From positions 1 through 64,000 of the forward strand of contig CAIWTU010000157.1 of assembly GCA_903915655.1 (NCBI GenBank): 64,000 nucleotides of DNA, written 5' to 3'. Source of the stretch: an uncultured Geobacter sp. (lineage in GTDB: Bacteria > Desulfobacterota > Desulfuromonadia > Geobacterales > Geobacteraceae). The notes under the pieces were generated by a model that saw nothing but the letters and a program-made list of their open reading frames with translations, had not been told where the DNA came from and did no database searches. Shown here piece after piece: positions 43,673 through 52,200 of this stretch. The position numbers and the translations under genes are program-made. Every line of letters begins with the position of its first letter. Position 1 is the stretch's first letter.

Positions 43673-45151
43673 ATGTTCGAATCGGCGGAATTGGGGCATA
43701 CAATAGATAAGGATACTTACCGTAAGGAAGTGCCTCTGTTGCGCGAGGCATTGCTGGAGATGCAGCTCGATCTGCTGCAAGCGGCTAAATTTCCTGTGAT
43801 AATACTTATTACTGGTGTTGACGGAGCAGGAAAAGGGGAAACGGTTAATATTCTCAATGAATGGATGGATCCTCACCATATCCAGACCCATGCTTTAAGC
43901 GATCCTACCGATGAGGAACGGGAGCGTCCGGAGATGTGGCGTTACTGGCGGGTTCTGCCGCCGAAGGGGAAAATAGGCATATTTTTTCGTTCCTGGTATT
44001 CTCTCCCAATCAACGAGGCTCTTCAGGGATCCGGCAAAAATTCCGAGCTGGACCAGCATATGGGACGTATCAATAACTTCGAAAAGATGCTGACCGACGA
44101 GGGGGCGCTGATCTTGAAATTCTGGCTTCATCTTGGGAAAGAACAACAGCGGGCAAGGTTGAAAAAACTGGAGAAAGATCCGAAAACCCGCTGGCGGGTT
44201 ACGGATAAGGACTGGCAGAACTTCAAGATTTACGAGCGCTTCCGCAGGGTGGCTGAACATGCGCTGCGCCAGACCAGCACCCCGGATGCCCCCTGGATCA
44301 TAATCGAAGGAAACGATCCGCGGTATCGTTACCTGGCCGTGGGCAAGGCTATCCTGCAGGCGCTGCAGACCCGTCTGAAAAACGGTGAACCCCGAAAAAC
44401 GTCTGTTTCTGTCCCTCCTCTCCTCACTAAAATTGATAAACTTAATGTTTTAAAAAAACTGGATATGTCCCATAAACTTGCCAAGAAAGAGTATGAGGAT
44501 GAACTGGAAAAGTACCAGGGTCGGCTGAATCTCCTTATGCGACATGCAAATTTCAAGAAAATTTCTCTGGTGACCGTTTTCGAGGGTTCTGATGCGGCAG
44601 GCAAGGGGGGCAGCATCCGTCGTATCACCGGAGCGCTTGACGCCAGGTTTTACGAAGTTCTGCCGACCGCTGCTCCGACCGAGGAGGAACTTGCCCAGCC
44701 CTACCTCTGGCGTTTCTGGCGGCACATGCCAAGTCGGGGACGTCTGGCCATATTCGACCGCTCATGGTATGGGCGCGTGCTGGTGGAGAGAGTCGAGGGG
44801 TTCTGTTCCGAGTCCGATTGGATGCGGGCCTATAGCGAGATAAACGACTTCGAGGAGCAATTGATCAGAAGCAAGACCGTGCTGGTGAAGTTCTGGCTCA
44901 GCATCAGCAAGGATGAGCAGCTCAAACGCTTCAAGGAAAGGGAAAATACCGGTTTCAAGCGGTTCAAGATTACCCCTGATGACTGGCGCAACCGGGAAAA
45001 GTGGGATGAATACGAGAATGCCGTCTGTGACATGATCGACCGCACCAGTACCGAAATTGCACCATGGACCCTGGTCGAGGCCAACGATAAAAATTTCACC
45101 CGCATCAAGGTGCTAAAGACGCTCTGCAAGATGCTGACGGAAGCGCTGTAA
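43673..45151 (+). CDS. pap: Polyphosphate:AMP phosphotransferase (two-domain PPK2)
   Basis: 492 residues with two tandem PPK2 domains. Domain 1: Walker A GVDGAGKGE near residue 50 and RSWYS. Domain 2: Walker A GSDAAGKGG near residue 307 and FDRSWYGRVLVERVEGF. Two-domain PPK2 enzymes make ADP from AMP and polyphosphate. In domain 1 the Walker B Asp before RSWY is Phe (IFFRSWYS), while domain 2 keeps FDRSWY, suggesting the C-terminal domain does the catalysis. ATG follows GGGGAGG. It may recycle energy from polyphosphate under stress. Confidence 0.9.
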   Translation: MFESAELGHTIDKDTYRKEVPLLREALLEMQLDLLQAAKFPVIILITGVDGAGKGETVNILNEWMDPHHIQTHALSDPTDEERERPEMWRYWRVLPPKGKIGIFFRSWYSLPINEALQGSGKNSELDQHMGRINNFEKMLTDEGALILKFWLHLGKEQQRARLKKLEKDPKTRWRVTDKDWQNFKIYERFRRVAEHALRQTSTPDAPWIIIEGNDPRYRYLAVGKAILQALQTRLKNGEPRKTSVSVPPLLTKIDKLNVLKKLDMSHKLAKKEYEDELEKYQGRLNLLMRHANFKKISLVTVFEGSDAAGKGGSIRRITGALDARFYEVLPTAAPTEEELAQPYLWRFWRHMPSRGRLAIFDRSWYGRVLVERVEGFCSESDWMRAYSEINDFEEQLIRSKTVLVKFWLSISKDEQLKRFKERENTGFKRFKITPDDWRNREKWDEYENAVCDMIDRTSTEIAPWTLVEANDKNFTRIKVLKTLCKMLTEAL

Positions 45152-45598
45152 CAACCGGTATTTTTTTCAGCAAAGGTATCACAGCGTTCCTGGCTTGACC
45201 CCGATTGTTTACGGATAGTGTACCTCACATTTTTCCTGTTTAATGTAACCCTCGCATTGGATAGCAGCACCATCCCCGCACAGGGTGGGCTTGCCTTCAT
45301 CGGCCGGGAAAACAAGCTGCGCCTGCTCCCCCCCCGACCGGCAACAACAACCTGAATCAATCTACACCGCTCAACCTGGGTAAACTGGCGCTGGTCAATG
45401 CAAAGGGACTTCTCATGACGCTATCTCAGTCAGTCCCTCTCGACAAAAAGGACGATTACTAGATGATTGCCCTGCCGATGCGGCTGGTCTCCACAAAAGC
45501 GTCGCCCCTACGGAGGACAAACGAGGCGGTACCAAGATGATTCTAAATGCATAGCGGGGACGCATATGACCAAATGGCTGCCAGATGACGAACCATTC
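45152..45598. other. Intergenic stretch with no convincing gene
   Basis: 447 bp between the PPK2 gene and the convergent dinB. In the frame of the PPK2 gene the sequence stays open for about 65 codons after its stop, and a frame shifted at an eight-C run (45328-45335) is open to a TAG near 45463, so a frameshifted gene remnant is possible. The peptide matches nothing I recognise. No clear terminator was seen. Confidence 0.4.
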
Positions 45599-46834
45599 CT
45601 ATTTCACATCGACATTTCGAATGCCATCCGGTCGCCAAGCTGGGGAGATGACATAGCTCCCTTTGTTATTTCCATCAAGTAAGCTACCAAAGGTCACGGT
45701 AAAATCACCATATCTGTTGTTGACCTTGTCCATTGCATCGACTAGGAATGTCTTTCTCCGTTCTTCACTAAATAATGGAAGCTGATTGGATTCGTAACGG
45801 AGGTTGCTGAGGCGCACGCCAAGAAGTCGAATAGGTTGCAAAAGCACCAGATTGTCCAGAATGCAGGTTGCCGCTTTGTAAATATCCTCGCTTTGGTTGA
45901 TATGACAAGATAACGTTTCCTGCCTGCCTACCGATGTGTCGAAGTCAGCATAACGGATGGAGAGAGTGATTGTTTTTCCGTACACGTTATACCTGCGGGC
46001 TCGACGACCAACCATTTCTGAAAGCTGGAGGATGTTTTTCAATATTTCTCTCCTGTCACTGATGTCTCTTTCCAGTGTCATGGAGTGGCCAACTGATTTT
46101 ACCTCCTCGGCATCCCCTGCAGGAATCACCGGAGAATCGTCGACTCCCAGACCCATGAAATGCAAACGCTCGCCGATGATGCCAAAACGTTTGCGAAGAA
46201 TCTCGACAGGGAACCGTCCCAGTTCACCGCAGCTCTTTATCCCGTAGAGAGCCAGTTGCCTTGCCGTCTTGGCGCCTATCCCGCAAAGTTCCCCGGTCGG
46301 GATCCGTTCCAGTACCTCTGTCGCCTCTTCAGGGCGGATAACGGTCAATCCGTCCGGCTTTTCCATGTCCGAAGCCAGTTTTGCCAGTAACTTGTTCGGG
46401 GCGATGCCGATAGAGCAATGGATACCAAAGTGGTGATTTATCTGGGCTTTGAGAAGGTAAGCGATCCGCTCGGCGCTGGTGAAGAGAGCGATGGAGCCTG
46501 AGAGATCGAGAAAGGCTTCGTCGATGCTGAATACTTCAACCAGAGGGGTGAACTGGAGCATAATTTTCATGATCTGTGCCGAAGTATAGGTATATTTTCT
46601 GTTATCACCAACTACCAGGCTGATCTCCGGGCATTTCTGTTTTGCTTCCCATACCGTCATGCCGGTCTTCACCCCATAGGCCCGCGCCTCGTAGGAGCTG
46701 GTTGTTATAATCGTCCTCTTGGCCGAGCCGATGACTGCAACCGGTTTGCCGCGCAGGGCGGGGTTGTTCTGCTGCTCCACACTGGCAAAAAAGGCGTTCA
46801 TGTCGATGTGCATGATGATTCTGTTCTTTTCCAT
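45599..46834 (-). CDS. dinB: DNA polymerase IV (Y-family)
   Basis: 411 residues. MHIDMNAFFASVEQQ holds the first metal Asp, and FSIDEAFLDLSG the catalytic Asp-Glu pair; YSSYEARAYGVK-like (TTSSYEARAYGVKTGM) and IGIAPNKLLAKLASD are standard. An error-prone translesion polymerase of the SOS response. ATG 46834 lies 3 bp beyond the stop of the 82-residue gene; a GTG at 46840 is an alternative. The C-terminus lacks a clear QxxLF-type clamp motif, but QLPLF occurs near residue 355. Third gene of the lexA cassette. Confidence 0.96.
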   Translation of the reverse strand: MEKNRIIMHIDMNAFFASVEQQNNPALRGKPVAVIGSAKRTIITTSSYEARAYGVKTGMTVWEAKQKCPEISLVVGDNRKYTYTSAQIMKIMLQFTPLVEVFSIDEAFLDLSGSIALFTSAERIAYLLKAQINHHFGIHCSIGIAPNKLLAKLASDMEKPDGLTVIRPEEATEVLERIPTGELCGIGAKTARQLALYGIKSCGELGRFPVEILRKRFGIIGERLHFMGLGVDDSPVIPAGDAEEVKSVGHSMTLERDISDRREILKNILQLSEMVGRRARRYNVYGKTITLSIRYADFDTSVGRQETLSCHINQSEDIYKAATCILDNLVLLQPIRLLGVRLSNLRYESNQLPLFSEERRKTFLVDAMDKVNNRYGDFTVTFGSLLDGNNKGSYVISPAWRPDGIRNVDVK

Positions 46835-46836
46835 GA

Positions 46837-47085
46837 TCACTCCGCATCGACGCTCTCGAGTGTCCAGATCTGCCTGGATGCGTCATAAATCAGTTCATAA
46901 AGTGCTGTTCCGTCCGTTACGGTGTAATGGAGCAGCAGGGCATTTCCGAGCATGTTGCGCCAGTGGTAGGTAACTTCCCTGATGGTGTGCTTTTGCCGTC
47001 TCCAGTCGAACCAGACGGGATTGACCCTGGCGCCTGGTCCATGGATAACTCCGACCCGAATATTTTCACGGACGCGCTGCAACAT
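46837..47085 (-). CDS. Small protein between lexA and dinB (DUF6504-like?)
   Basis: 82 residues, starting MLQRVRENIRVGV at ATG 47085, which overlaps the lexA stop as TAATG, and ending just before dinB. The pattern PVWFDWRRQKHTIREVTYHW...ALYELIYDASRQIWTLESV (WR in strand one, tryptophans, Y.L.YD...W.L) resembles the small DUF6504-type proteins found beside Y-family polymerases in other bacteria; this is by eye and unproven. No signal peptide. Tight coupling on both sides makes it a probable SOS accessory. Confidence 0.65.
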   Translation of the reverse strand: MLQRVRENIRVGVIHGPGARVNPVWFDWRRQKHTIREVTYHWRNMLGNALLLHYTVTDGTALYELIYDASRQIWTLESVDAE

Positions 47086-47690
47086 TACTCGATATCCCGG
47101 ACAATTTTGATGACCTTTCCAAGGATGACAACCTCTTGCCATGCAGGGATGATGATGGGGGGGAGGTCCGGGTTTCGCGGTTGCAGGCGGATATGGTCTT
47201 TCTCGCGGTAAAACCGTTTCAGGGTTGCTTCATCCCCTACAATGGCAACGACTATGTCGCCGTTCATGGCTGTCGATTGTGGACGGATAAGAGCCAGATC
47301 TCCCTCGATGATGGCGTCGTTTATCATCGAATCTCCCCGGACCCTAAGAAAGAATGTTCCCCCCTTGAGCTGCATCCGGTCAACCTGGCAATACCCCTCT
47401 ATATCCTCAAGAGCAAGGGCGGGGAGGCCGGCGCGGACCACCCCGACGATAGGGACGGAAACCGTTTCCGGTTGAGGTTCACGGTTCAGGATTATGGCGC
47501 GTGAGCTGCCGGCGTCCCTTCGCAGATAACCCTTCCTCTCAAGGGCTTCGAGATGATGAATGGCGCTGACAGTGCCGCTAGTTCCTATCTGCCGGGAGAT
47601 TTCACGTAAAGTGGGGGGATAGCCATGCTCACTGATCTGGCGGGATATAAAGTCGAGCACCTGTTGCTGCCGAGGGGTAAGATTCTCCAT
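47085..47690 (-). CDS. lexA: LexA repressor
   Basis: 201 residues. Winged-helix DNA-binding domain at 1-70 (LTPRQQQVLDFISRQI, GYPPTLREISRQIG); cleavage-site region VRAGLPALA with the Ala-Gly replaced in order as AG; catalytic Ser in RGDSMIND and Lys in VVAIVGDEATLKRF. It represses SOS genes until RecA-stimulated self-cleavage. ATG follows GGAGTAGAG. A palindromic operator overlaps its own promoter. Confidence 0.96.
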   Translation of the reverse strand: MENLTPRQQQVLDFISRQISEHGYPPTLREISRQIGTSGTVSAIHHLEALERKGYLRRDAGSSRAIILNREPQPETVSVPIVGVVRAGLPALALEDIEGYCQVDRMQLKGGTFFLRVRGDSMINDAIIEGDLALIRPQSTAMNGDIVVAIVGDEATLKRFYREKDHIRLQPRNPDLPPIIIPAWQEVVILGKVIKIVRDIE

Positions 47691-47705
47691 CTCTACTCCG
47701 GTACT

Positions 47706-47735
47706 ATATCATTTGGTATGCATATCAAATGATAT
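47706..47735. promoter_or_regulatory. Putative LexA operator (perfect 10-10-10 palindrome)
   Basis: ATATCATTTG at 47706-47715 and CAAATGATAT at 47726-47735 are perfect inverted arms around a 10-bp spacer that is itself partly palindromic (GTATGCATAT). It lies 16 bp upstream of lexA and covers the -10 element, the classical position for self-repression. It differs from the Gram-negative CTG-N10-CAG box, from the Gram-positive CGAACATATGTTCG box, and from the GGTT-N2-C-N4-G-N3-ACC motif described for G. sulfurreducens LexA, as I recall it. Confidence 0.7.
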
Positions 47736-47759
47736 ACTACTGAAAAGGAGAAAAGTCAA
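47731..47759 (-). promoter_or_regulatory. Sigma-70-type promoter for lexA-dinB
   Basis: On the minus strand TTGACT (47759-47754), 17-bp spacer, TATATC (47736-47731). The -10 box overlaps one operator arm. Confidence 0.7.
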
Positions 47760-47786
47760 GAGGTTGGTTTGACGGGGGGTAATGGT

Positions 47787-48596
47787 TTAAAGGTTTAATT
47801 CCCGTTTTGTTTTCGCTATGAGATCAGCGAATGCCTCTTCGAGGTAAGAGGTGGAGTTCCGTATTTCATCCGAAACCCGTCTGGTGTAGAGGGCATGAGC
47901 TTCTTTTATGTCGTGTTCAAGCAACCTGTTAAAGGTGTTGTTTCGCACCCCATCCTCCAGCAATTTCCTGTTGTAGAGGGCTATTTCGGAGACTATCAGC
48001 CTGGCGAGACGCCTGGCTTTCGCGTTGGCTGGATCAAGGGGAGGGGGCTCCGGTTGTGGCGGGGGAACGTACGCTTGCTCCGGTTTAACCTCAGGGTGCA
48101 GGGGTTCAACTGGTTCAATTTTTTTCTCAGATAGTGATTTACTGATCCGGATATTATCTTCTTCCAGCGAGGCTATCCTTGCCGCAAATTGCTCAAGCCG
48201 GATTTTGTGTCCGGTTTCACTTTCGGCTGTTTTTTTGAGTACAGATTCTATTGATGCAGTAAAAAAAGCCCTGATACCCTCTTTCAGCTGCCCGGTTTTT
48301 GCGGCTATTTCTTCGGCGCTTTTAACGGTCTGATCCTTTATTGCCTCCTTGAGGGACTCCTGATCGGTTTCTACTCTCTGCAACCGCTCCTCAAGATCGG
48401 AGGAGGTATCAACGCTCTTCTTTGAGGATTCTTCACTTAAGGCAAGCTCGATTAACTCCAGACTGCTTTCCAGAGTTTGTAACCGCTCCTCAACGGTTGA
48501 AATTGACCTGCGTGCTACACGGATAATGTATATCAACGATAGAACCATTACCAGTGATAAGAGTGAAATAAGTATGTACGGTAAAAATGGGATCAT
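47787..48596 (-). CDS. Membrane-anchored coiled-coil protein (unknown function)
   Basis: 269 residues. One N-terminal membrane helix (residues 4-26, PYILISLLSLVMVLSLIYII) followed by basic RVARR, then long coiled coils (30-165, repeated EERLQ.LE), a proline-rich linker (PPPQPEPPPLDP) and a C-terminal helical domain of about 75 residues (ARRLARLIVSEIALYNRKLLEDG...YLEEAFADLIAKTKREL). Likely an inner-membrane protein with the coiled coil in the cytoplasm. No known family; the C-terminal domain looks conserved in form. Between lexA and an HD-domain gene, on its own minus-strand transcript or with the latter. Confidence 0.75.
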   Translation of the reverse strand: MIPFLPYILISLLSLVMVLSLIYIIRVARRSISTVEERLQTLESSLELIELALSEESSKKSVDTSSDLEERLQRVETDQESLKEAIKDQTVKSAEEIAAKTGQLKEGIRAFFTASIESVLKKTAESETGHKIRLEQFAARIASLEEDNIRISKSLSEKKIEPVEPLHPEVKPEQAYVPPPQPEPPPLDPANAKARRLARLIVSEIALYNRKLLEDGVRNNTFNRLLEHDIKEAHALYTRRVSDEIRNSTSYLEEAFADLIAKTKRELNL

Positions 48597-48672
48597 GGTT
48601 AAACGCTCCGTTACAATGTTTGCCGGTCCATCCTGCAGGGAGAGGGAATTCAGTCTGATTCAGCTTATTGCC

Positions 48673-49218
48673 TCACCCGCTGAATTCCTCTAGCCATTTT
48701 TCAAAGAGAGCTATCTTTTGTTCCCCATGTTTCAGGAGATTTGTTCTCACCTGTTCAACTGTTTTCTCACAATGTATGCTCCCGAGTCTTTTGGAATAAA
48801 ACAGGTCGGCGAAACAGATGATCCTTTCTGCCATGGTGACAGGCTCCATATTTCTTTCGGGTAGCGACAGTTGCTGCTCAACAATATCCTGAACCGTTAG
48901 TCCGACACCGATGTGTCGTTCACATACCAGGGCATGGGCCGGAAGACCCTCGGCATCAAGGAGTTCCCTTCCCAGCACGCCATGCCGGATGTATGGCTCA
49001 TTGCCGTAACAGCTTATCTTGGGCGCGTGCGTGCGTGACACTCCTATGTCGTGGAGCAGGGCTGCTTCCTCAATAAATTGTAACTCCTGTTCCGTATTTC
49101 TCTGCCGGCGAGCGACAAGGAGCGCTTTATCGGCCACCATCCTGCTGTGCTCGAGGACAATTTCGAAAGAGATGCGGTTTCGGACAAAATATTTTTCTAG
49201 AAGGGCTACGGCATTCAT
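48673..49218 (-). CDS. HD-domain protein (HDIG), predicted phosphohydrolase
   Basis: 181 residues. HD motif LLHDIGVSRTHAP with an upstream His (EHSRMVADKAL) and further His in YIRHGVLG and CERHIGVG, all as in the HDIG subgroup. Probable metal-dependent phosphohydrolase of unknown substrate; HD-domain proteins act on nucleotides or second messengers. No other domain. ATG 49218 has no strong ribosome site. Precedes the membrane-anchored coiled-coil gene by 76 bp, probably in one operon. Confidence 0.85.
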   Translation of the reverse strand: MNAVALLEKYFVRNRISFEIVLEHSRMVADKALLVARRQRNTEQELQFIEEAALLHDIGVSRTHAPKISCYGNEPYIRHGVLGRELLDAEGLPAHALVCERHIGVGLTVQDIVEQQLSLPERNMEPVTMAERIICFADLFYSKRLGSIHCEKTVEQVRTNLLKHGEQKIALFEKWLEEFSG

Positions 49219-49432
49219 GTATAACAGTTTGTCCCGGTGAATTAACCTTTATTATGATATAAGGGGGGGCGAGTGTCAACCGCGCATTTTCATCCGGTTG
49301 GGGAAAAGAGCTACTCTTCCCTCTATCCAGACGGGATCCATTTTGACTATTCGGGGCTATCTTCTTGACCATCAATGCCTGTTTGGTTTATCCTGTACCC
49401 CAACCAAATAACAGGCTTGCAAGAAGGTATAT

Positions 49433-49903
49433 ATGATCCGACCCTCCTGGGACGAATATTTTATGGAAATAACCCATCTGGTGGCACGGCGTTCCACCTG
49501 TATACGGAGAAAGGTGGGCGCCGTTCTTGTCAAGGGGAGGAACATCCTGGCGACGGGTTACAATGGGGCGCCATCCGGGGTCGGCCACTGTCTCGATGTC
49601 GGCTGTCTGCGCGAGCGCCTGGCCGTGGTATCCGGAGAACGTCATGAGCTTTGCCGTGGCCTGCATGCCGAACAGAACGCCATTATCCAGGCGGCAAAAC
49701 ATGGTACCAACATCAATGGTTCAACGATCTACTCCACTACCATGCCTTGTATCATCTGCGCCAAGATGCTGATAAATGCAGGGATTGAACGAATTGTCTA
49801 CGAAGACGGATACCCTGATCAATTAGCCGAAGAGATGATCGCGGAGGCCGGCATTGAGGTTTTGCGGTTTTCCAGTCCAGGTATAACCGGAGAGGTGTCC
49901 TAA
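49433..49903 (+). CDS. dCMP deaminase family protein
   Basis: 156 residues. Zinc site HAEQN (His, catalytic Glu) and PCIICAKML with two Cys, as in ComEB/dCMP deaminases, which make dUMP from dCMP for thymidylate synthesis. The N-terminal [29 protein letters not shown] is typical. ATG follows AAGGTATAT. Its TAA overlaps the nrdR ATG (TAATG). Deoxynucleotide control (nrdR) and this gene being coupled supports the dCMP role over cytidine or tRNA deaminases. Confidence 0.9.
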   Translation: MIRPSWDEYFMEITHLVARRSTCIRRKVGAVLVKGRNILATGYNGAPSGVGHCLDVGCLRERLAVVSGERHELCRGLHAEQNAIIQAAKHGTNINGSTIYSTTMPCIICAKMLINAGIERIVYEDGYPDQLAEEMIAEAGIEVLRFSSPGITGEVS

Positions 49904-50355
49904 TGAAGTGTCCCTTCTGTTCACACCCCGACAGCAAGGTTGTTGATTCCCGGCCGGACAAGGATGGTTCGACTATTCGCCGCCGTAGAGAATGTGAGGA
50001 TTGCGGCAGGCGTTTCACCTCCCATGAGCGGGTTGAAGAAATTCTGCCGATGGTTTTGAAAAAGGATGGCCGCCGGGAACCTTTTGACAGGATGAAGGTC
50101 ATTGCCGGTCTCAAGAAGGCCTGCGAAAAAAGGCCAATATCGGTCGAGACCATTGAGAAAATGGTGGACCGACTCGAGACCAGAATGCAGGAAGGGAACG
50201 ACAGGGAGATTCCGAGCAGCACTATCGGCGAATGGATGATGAATGAGCTCCATGAAGTCGATGAGGTTGCATATGTCCGTTTTGCCTCGGTCTATCGTTC
50301 GTTCAAGGATATCAATGAATTCATGCGGGAACTCCAGGATCTTCTGAATAAATAG
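49903..50355 (+). CDS. nrdR: Ribonucleotide reductase repressor NrdR
   Basis: 150 residues, usual length. N-terminal zinc ribbon CPFC...CEDCGRRF (Cys3, Cys6, Cys31, Cys34) and an ATP-cone ([28 protein letters not shown]). Represses nrd operons through NrdR boxes according to dATP level. Coupled to the dCMP deaminase gene and followed closely by ribD, a common nrdR-ribD order. Confidence 0.97.
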   Translation: MKCPFCSHPDSKVVDSRPDKDGSTIRRRRECEDCGRRFTSHERVEEILPMVLKKDGRREPFDRMKVIAGLKKACEKRPISVETIEKMVDRLETRMQEGNDREIPSSTIGEWMMNELHEVDEVAYVRFASVYRSFKDINEFMRELQDLLNK

Positions 50356-50371
50356 CGAAGGGGTGACCTGT

Positions 50372-51484
50372 ATGACCGATTTTCAGATAAAAATCATGAA
50401 ACGGGCGCTGTCGCTGGCGCGCAGGGGTATCGGCAAGACGTCGCCGAATCCGGCGGTCGGCTGTGTCATTGTCCAGGGTGAAACGATTGTCGGTGAGGGG
50501 TGGCATAGAAAGGCAGGAACGCCACATGCGGAGGCTCATGCCCTGCGTCAGGCGGGAGACAGGGCGAAAGATGCTGATGTCTATGTGACACTAGAACCGT
50601 GCAGTCATTTCGGCAAGACCCCCCCCTGCGCGGTAGCCCTGGTGAAAGCCGCTGTTTCCAGAGTTTTTGTCGGTATGATTGACCCTAATCCGTTGGTCTG
50701 CGGCAGGGGGAGCGCTATACTGAGGGATGCCGGGATCGAGGTGATTACCGGTCTTCTGGAAATGGATTGTGCCCGGATCAACGAAGCATTTGTAAAACAT
50801 GTCACGACCGGCCGCCCTTTCGTTATCCTCAAAAGCGCCATGACCCTCGATGGAAAAACGGCAACCTCCACGGGCCATTCTAAATGGATTACTTCTGATA
50901 TATCAAGAGATTATGTTCATAAACTTCGTGCAACAGTTGATGCCGTAATGGTTGGTGTCGGGACGGTTATCGCCGACGATCCGCAGTTGACCTGCAGGAT
51001 AAAAGGGAAGAGAAAAGACCCCAAAAGGATAGTTGTTGACAGCAGGTTGAGGACTCCCGGCGATGCGCGGCTCCTGCAGCCGCAATCCGCAGCAGGAACA
51101 TATATGGCCACCATAGAGGAAGATCCGGCAAAACTTGATCAGTTCAGCAGGCTTGGGGCCGAATTGATCCTCTGCCGCGACAGGGGGGGGCGGGTAGATC
51201 TGGACGACCTGATGGTAAAACTCGGCGTATTGGGTATACAATCGGTCCTTCTGGAAGGGGGACGCGAGCTGGCAGGGGAGGCCCTCCGCCTTGGTCTGAT
51301 CGATAAATTCCTCTTTTTTTACGCACCTAAACTGTTGGGAGGGGAGGACGGTTTCGGGCTTTTTTCAGGGAGGGGAGTTGAAAGCATGGCGGACGCGCTG
51401 AAACTGAGCGATATTAAAATTAACCGTTTCGGTGAAGATTTTATGCTGGAAGGGTATCCGGAGAGATCATGTTTACCGGCTTGA
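50372..51484 (+). CDS. ribD: Riboflavin biosynthesis bifunctional deaminase/reductase
   Basis: 370 residues from ATG 50372 (AAGGGG site 9 nt upstream; GTG 50363 is too close to it). N-terminal deaminase: zinc HAEAHAL and PCSHFGKTPPC, near residues 47-85. C-terminal reductase: KSAMTLDGKTAT and VLLEGGRELAG. Makes 5-amino-6-ribitylamino-uracil phosphate from the GTP-derived intermediate. The 3' end overlaps ribE by 16 nt. Confidence 0.97.
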   Translation: MTDFQIKIMKRALSLARRGIGKTSPNPAVGCVIVQGETIVGEGWHRKAGTPHAEAHALRQAGDRAKDADVYVTLEPCSHFGKTPPCAVALVKAAVSRVFVGMIDPNPLVCGRGSAILRDAGIEVITGLLEMDCARINEAFVKHVTTGRPFVILKSAMTLDGKTATSTGHSKWITSDISRDYVHKLRATVDAVMVGVGTVIADDPQLTCRIKGKRKDPKRIVVDSRLRTPGDARLLQPQSAAGTYMATIEEDPAKLDQFSRLGAELILCRDRGGRVDLDDLMVKLGVLGIQSVLLEGGRELAGEALRLGLIDKFLFFYAPKLLGGEDGFGLFSGRGVESMADALKLSDIKINRFGEDFMLEGYPERSCLPA

Positions 51485-52116
51485 TAGAAGATGTGGGAAC
51501 GGTCCTAAGGCTTGTCAGGGTCGGCGACTCGGCTCGCCTGGAAGTTGCCGCAGGCTTTCCCCCCGAAGAGATCCGACTTGGAGACTCCATTGCCGTTAAC
51601 GGGGTCTGCCTCACCGTTGTCGAGAAAGGCCCGACACAACTCTCTTTCGATATTTCACCCGAGACGATAGAATGCACAACCTTTAAGAGGGTCAGGCCCG
51701 GACAACCGGTCAACCTGGAACGTGCCCTGCGACTTGGCGACCGCTTTGGGGGGCATATAGTCAGTGGCCATGTTGACTGCGTCGCTACTATCGTCGAGCA
51801 TCGGGAGCTTTCGGCAAATCATCTCTTTACATTCCGCGTTCCGGGCAAATACTCCAGATATATTATCGGGAAGGGTTCCATAACGATCGAGGGGATAAGC
51901 CTTACCGTCAACACGGTTTCCGAAGACCGGTTTTCGGTCAATATTATCCCCCATACGGCCGAAAAGACAACTCTGCGGCACAAAAAGGCCGGAGATCAAG
52001 TAAATATTGAAACCGATATCATCGGAAAGTACATCGAGCGGCTTTTGACCGGACAGAAAGATCTCCCTGCCAGTGGTGTAAACATGGACCTGCTTGCCAG
52101 GAACGGGTTTCTCTGA
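51469..52116 (+). CDS. ribE: Riboflavin synthase alpha chain
   Basis: 215 residues. Two lumazine-binding repeats: MFTGLIEDVG...GDSIAVNGVCLTV and GGHIVSGHVDCVATI...GKGSITIEGISLTVN. Dismutates two lumazines to riboflavin. In many relatives ribBA and ribH follow; here the next gene, slt, is on the other strand, so they must be elsewhere. A short GAAACCG/CGGTTTC hairpin lies at about 52169-52202. Confidence 0.97.
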   Translation: MFTGLIEDVGTVLRLVRVGDSARLEVAAGFPPEEIRLGDSIAVNGVCLTVVEKGPTQLSFDISPETIECTTFKRVRPGQPVNLERALRLGDRFGGHIVSGHVDCVATIVEHRELSANHLFTFRVPGKYSRYIIGKGSITIEGISLTVNTVSEDRFSVNIIPHTAEKTTLRHKKAGDQVNIETDIIGKYIERLLTGQKDLPASGVNMDLLARNGFL

Positions 52117-52200
52117 CGAGACCCTGGCGGCTACGCCGAAGGTATTTACCACGTTGATGAAGGGGTGGGAAACCGGCTGTTCCCGCTGGATCCGGCGGTT

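Noticed and set aside
44830-45360. Minus-strand frame of 176 codons opposite the PPK2 gene end
   Set aside because: Mostly antisense to a conserved domain, and its composition is Ser/Leu-rich as expected of a shadow frame.
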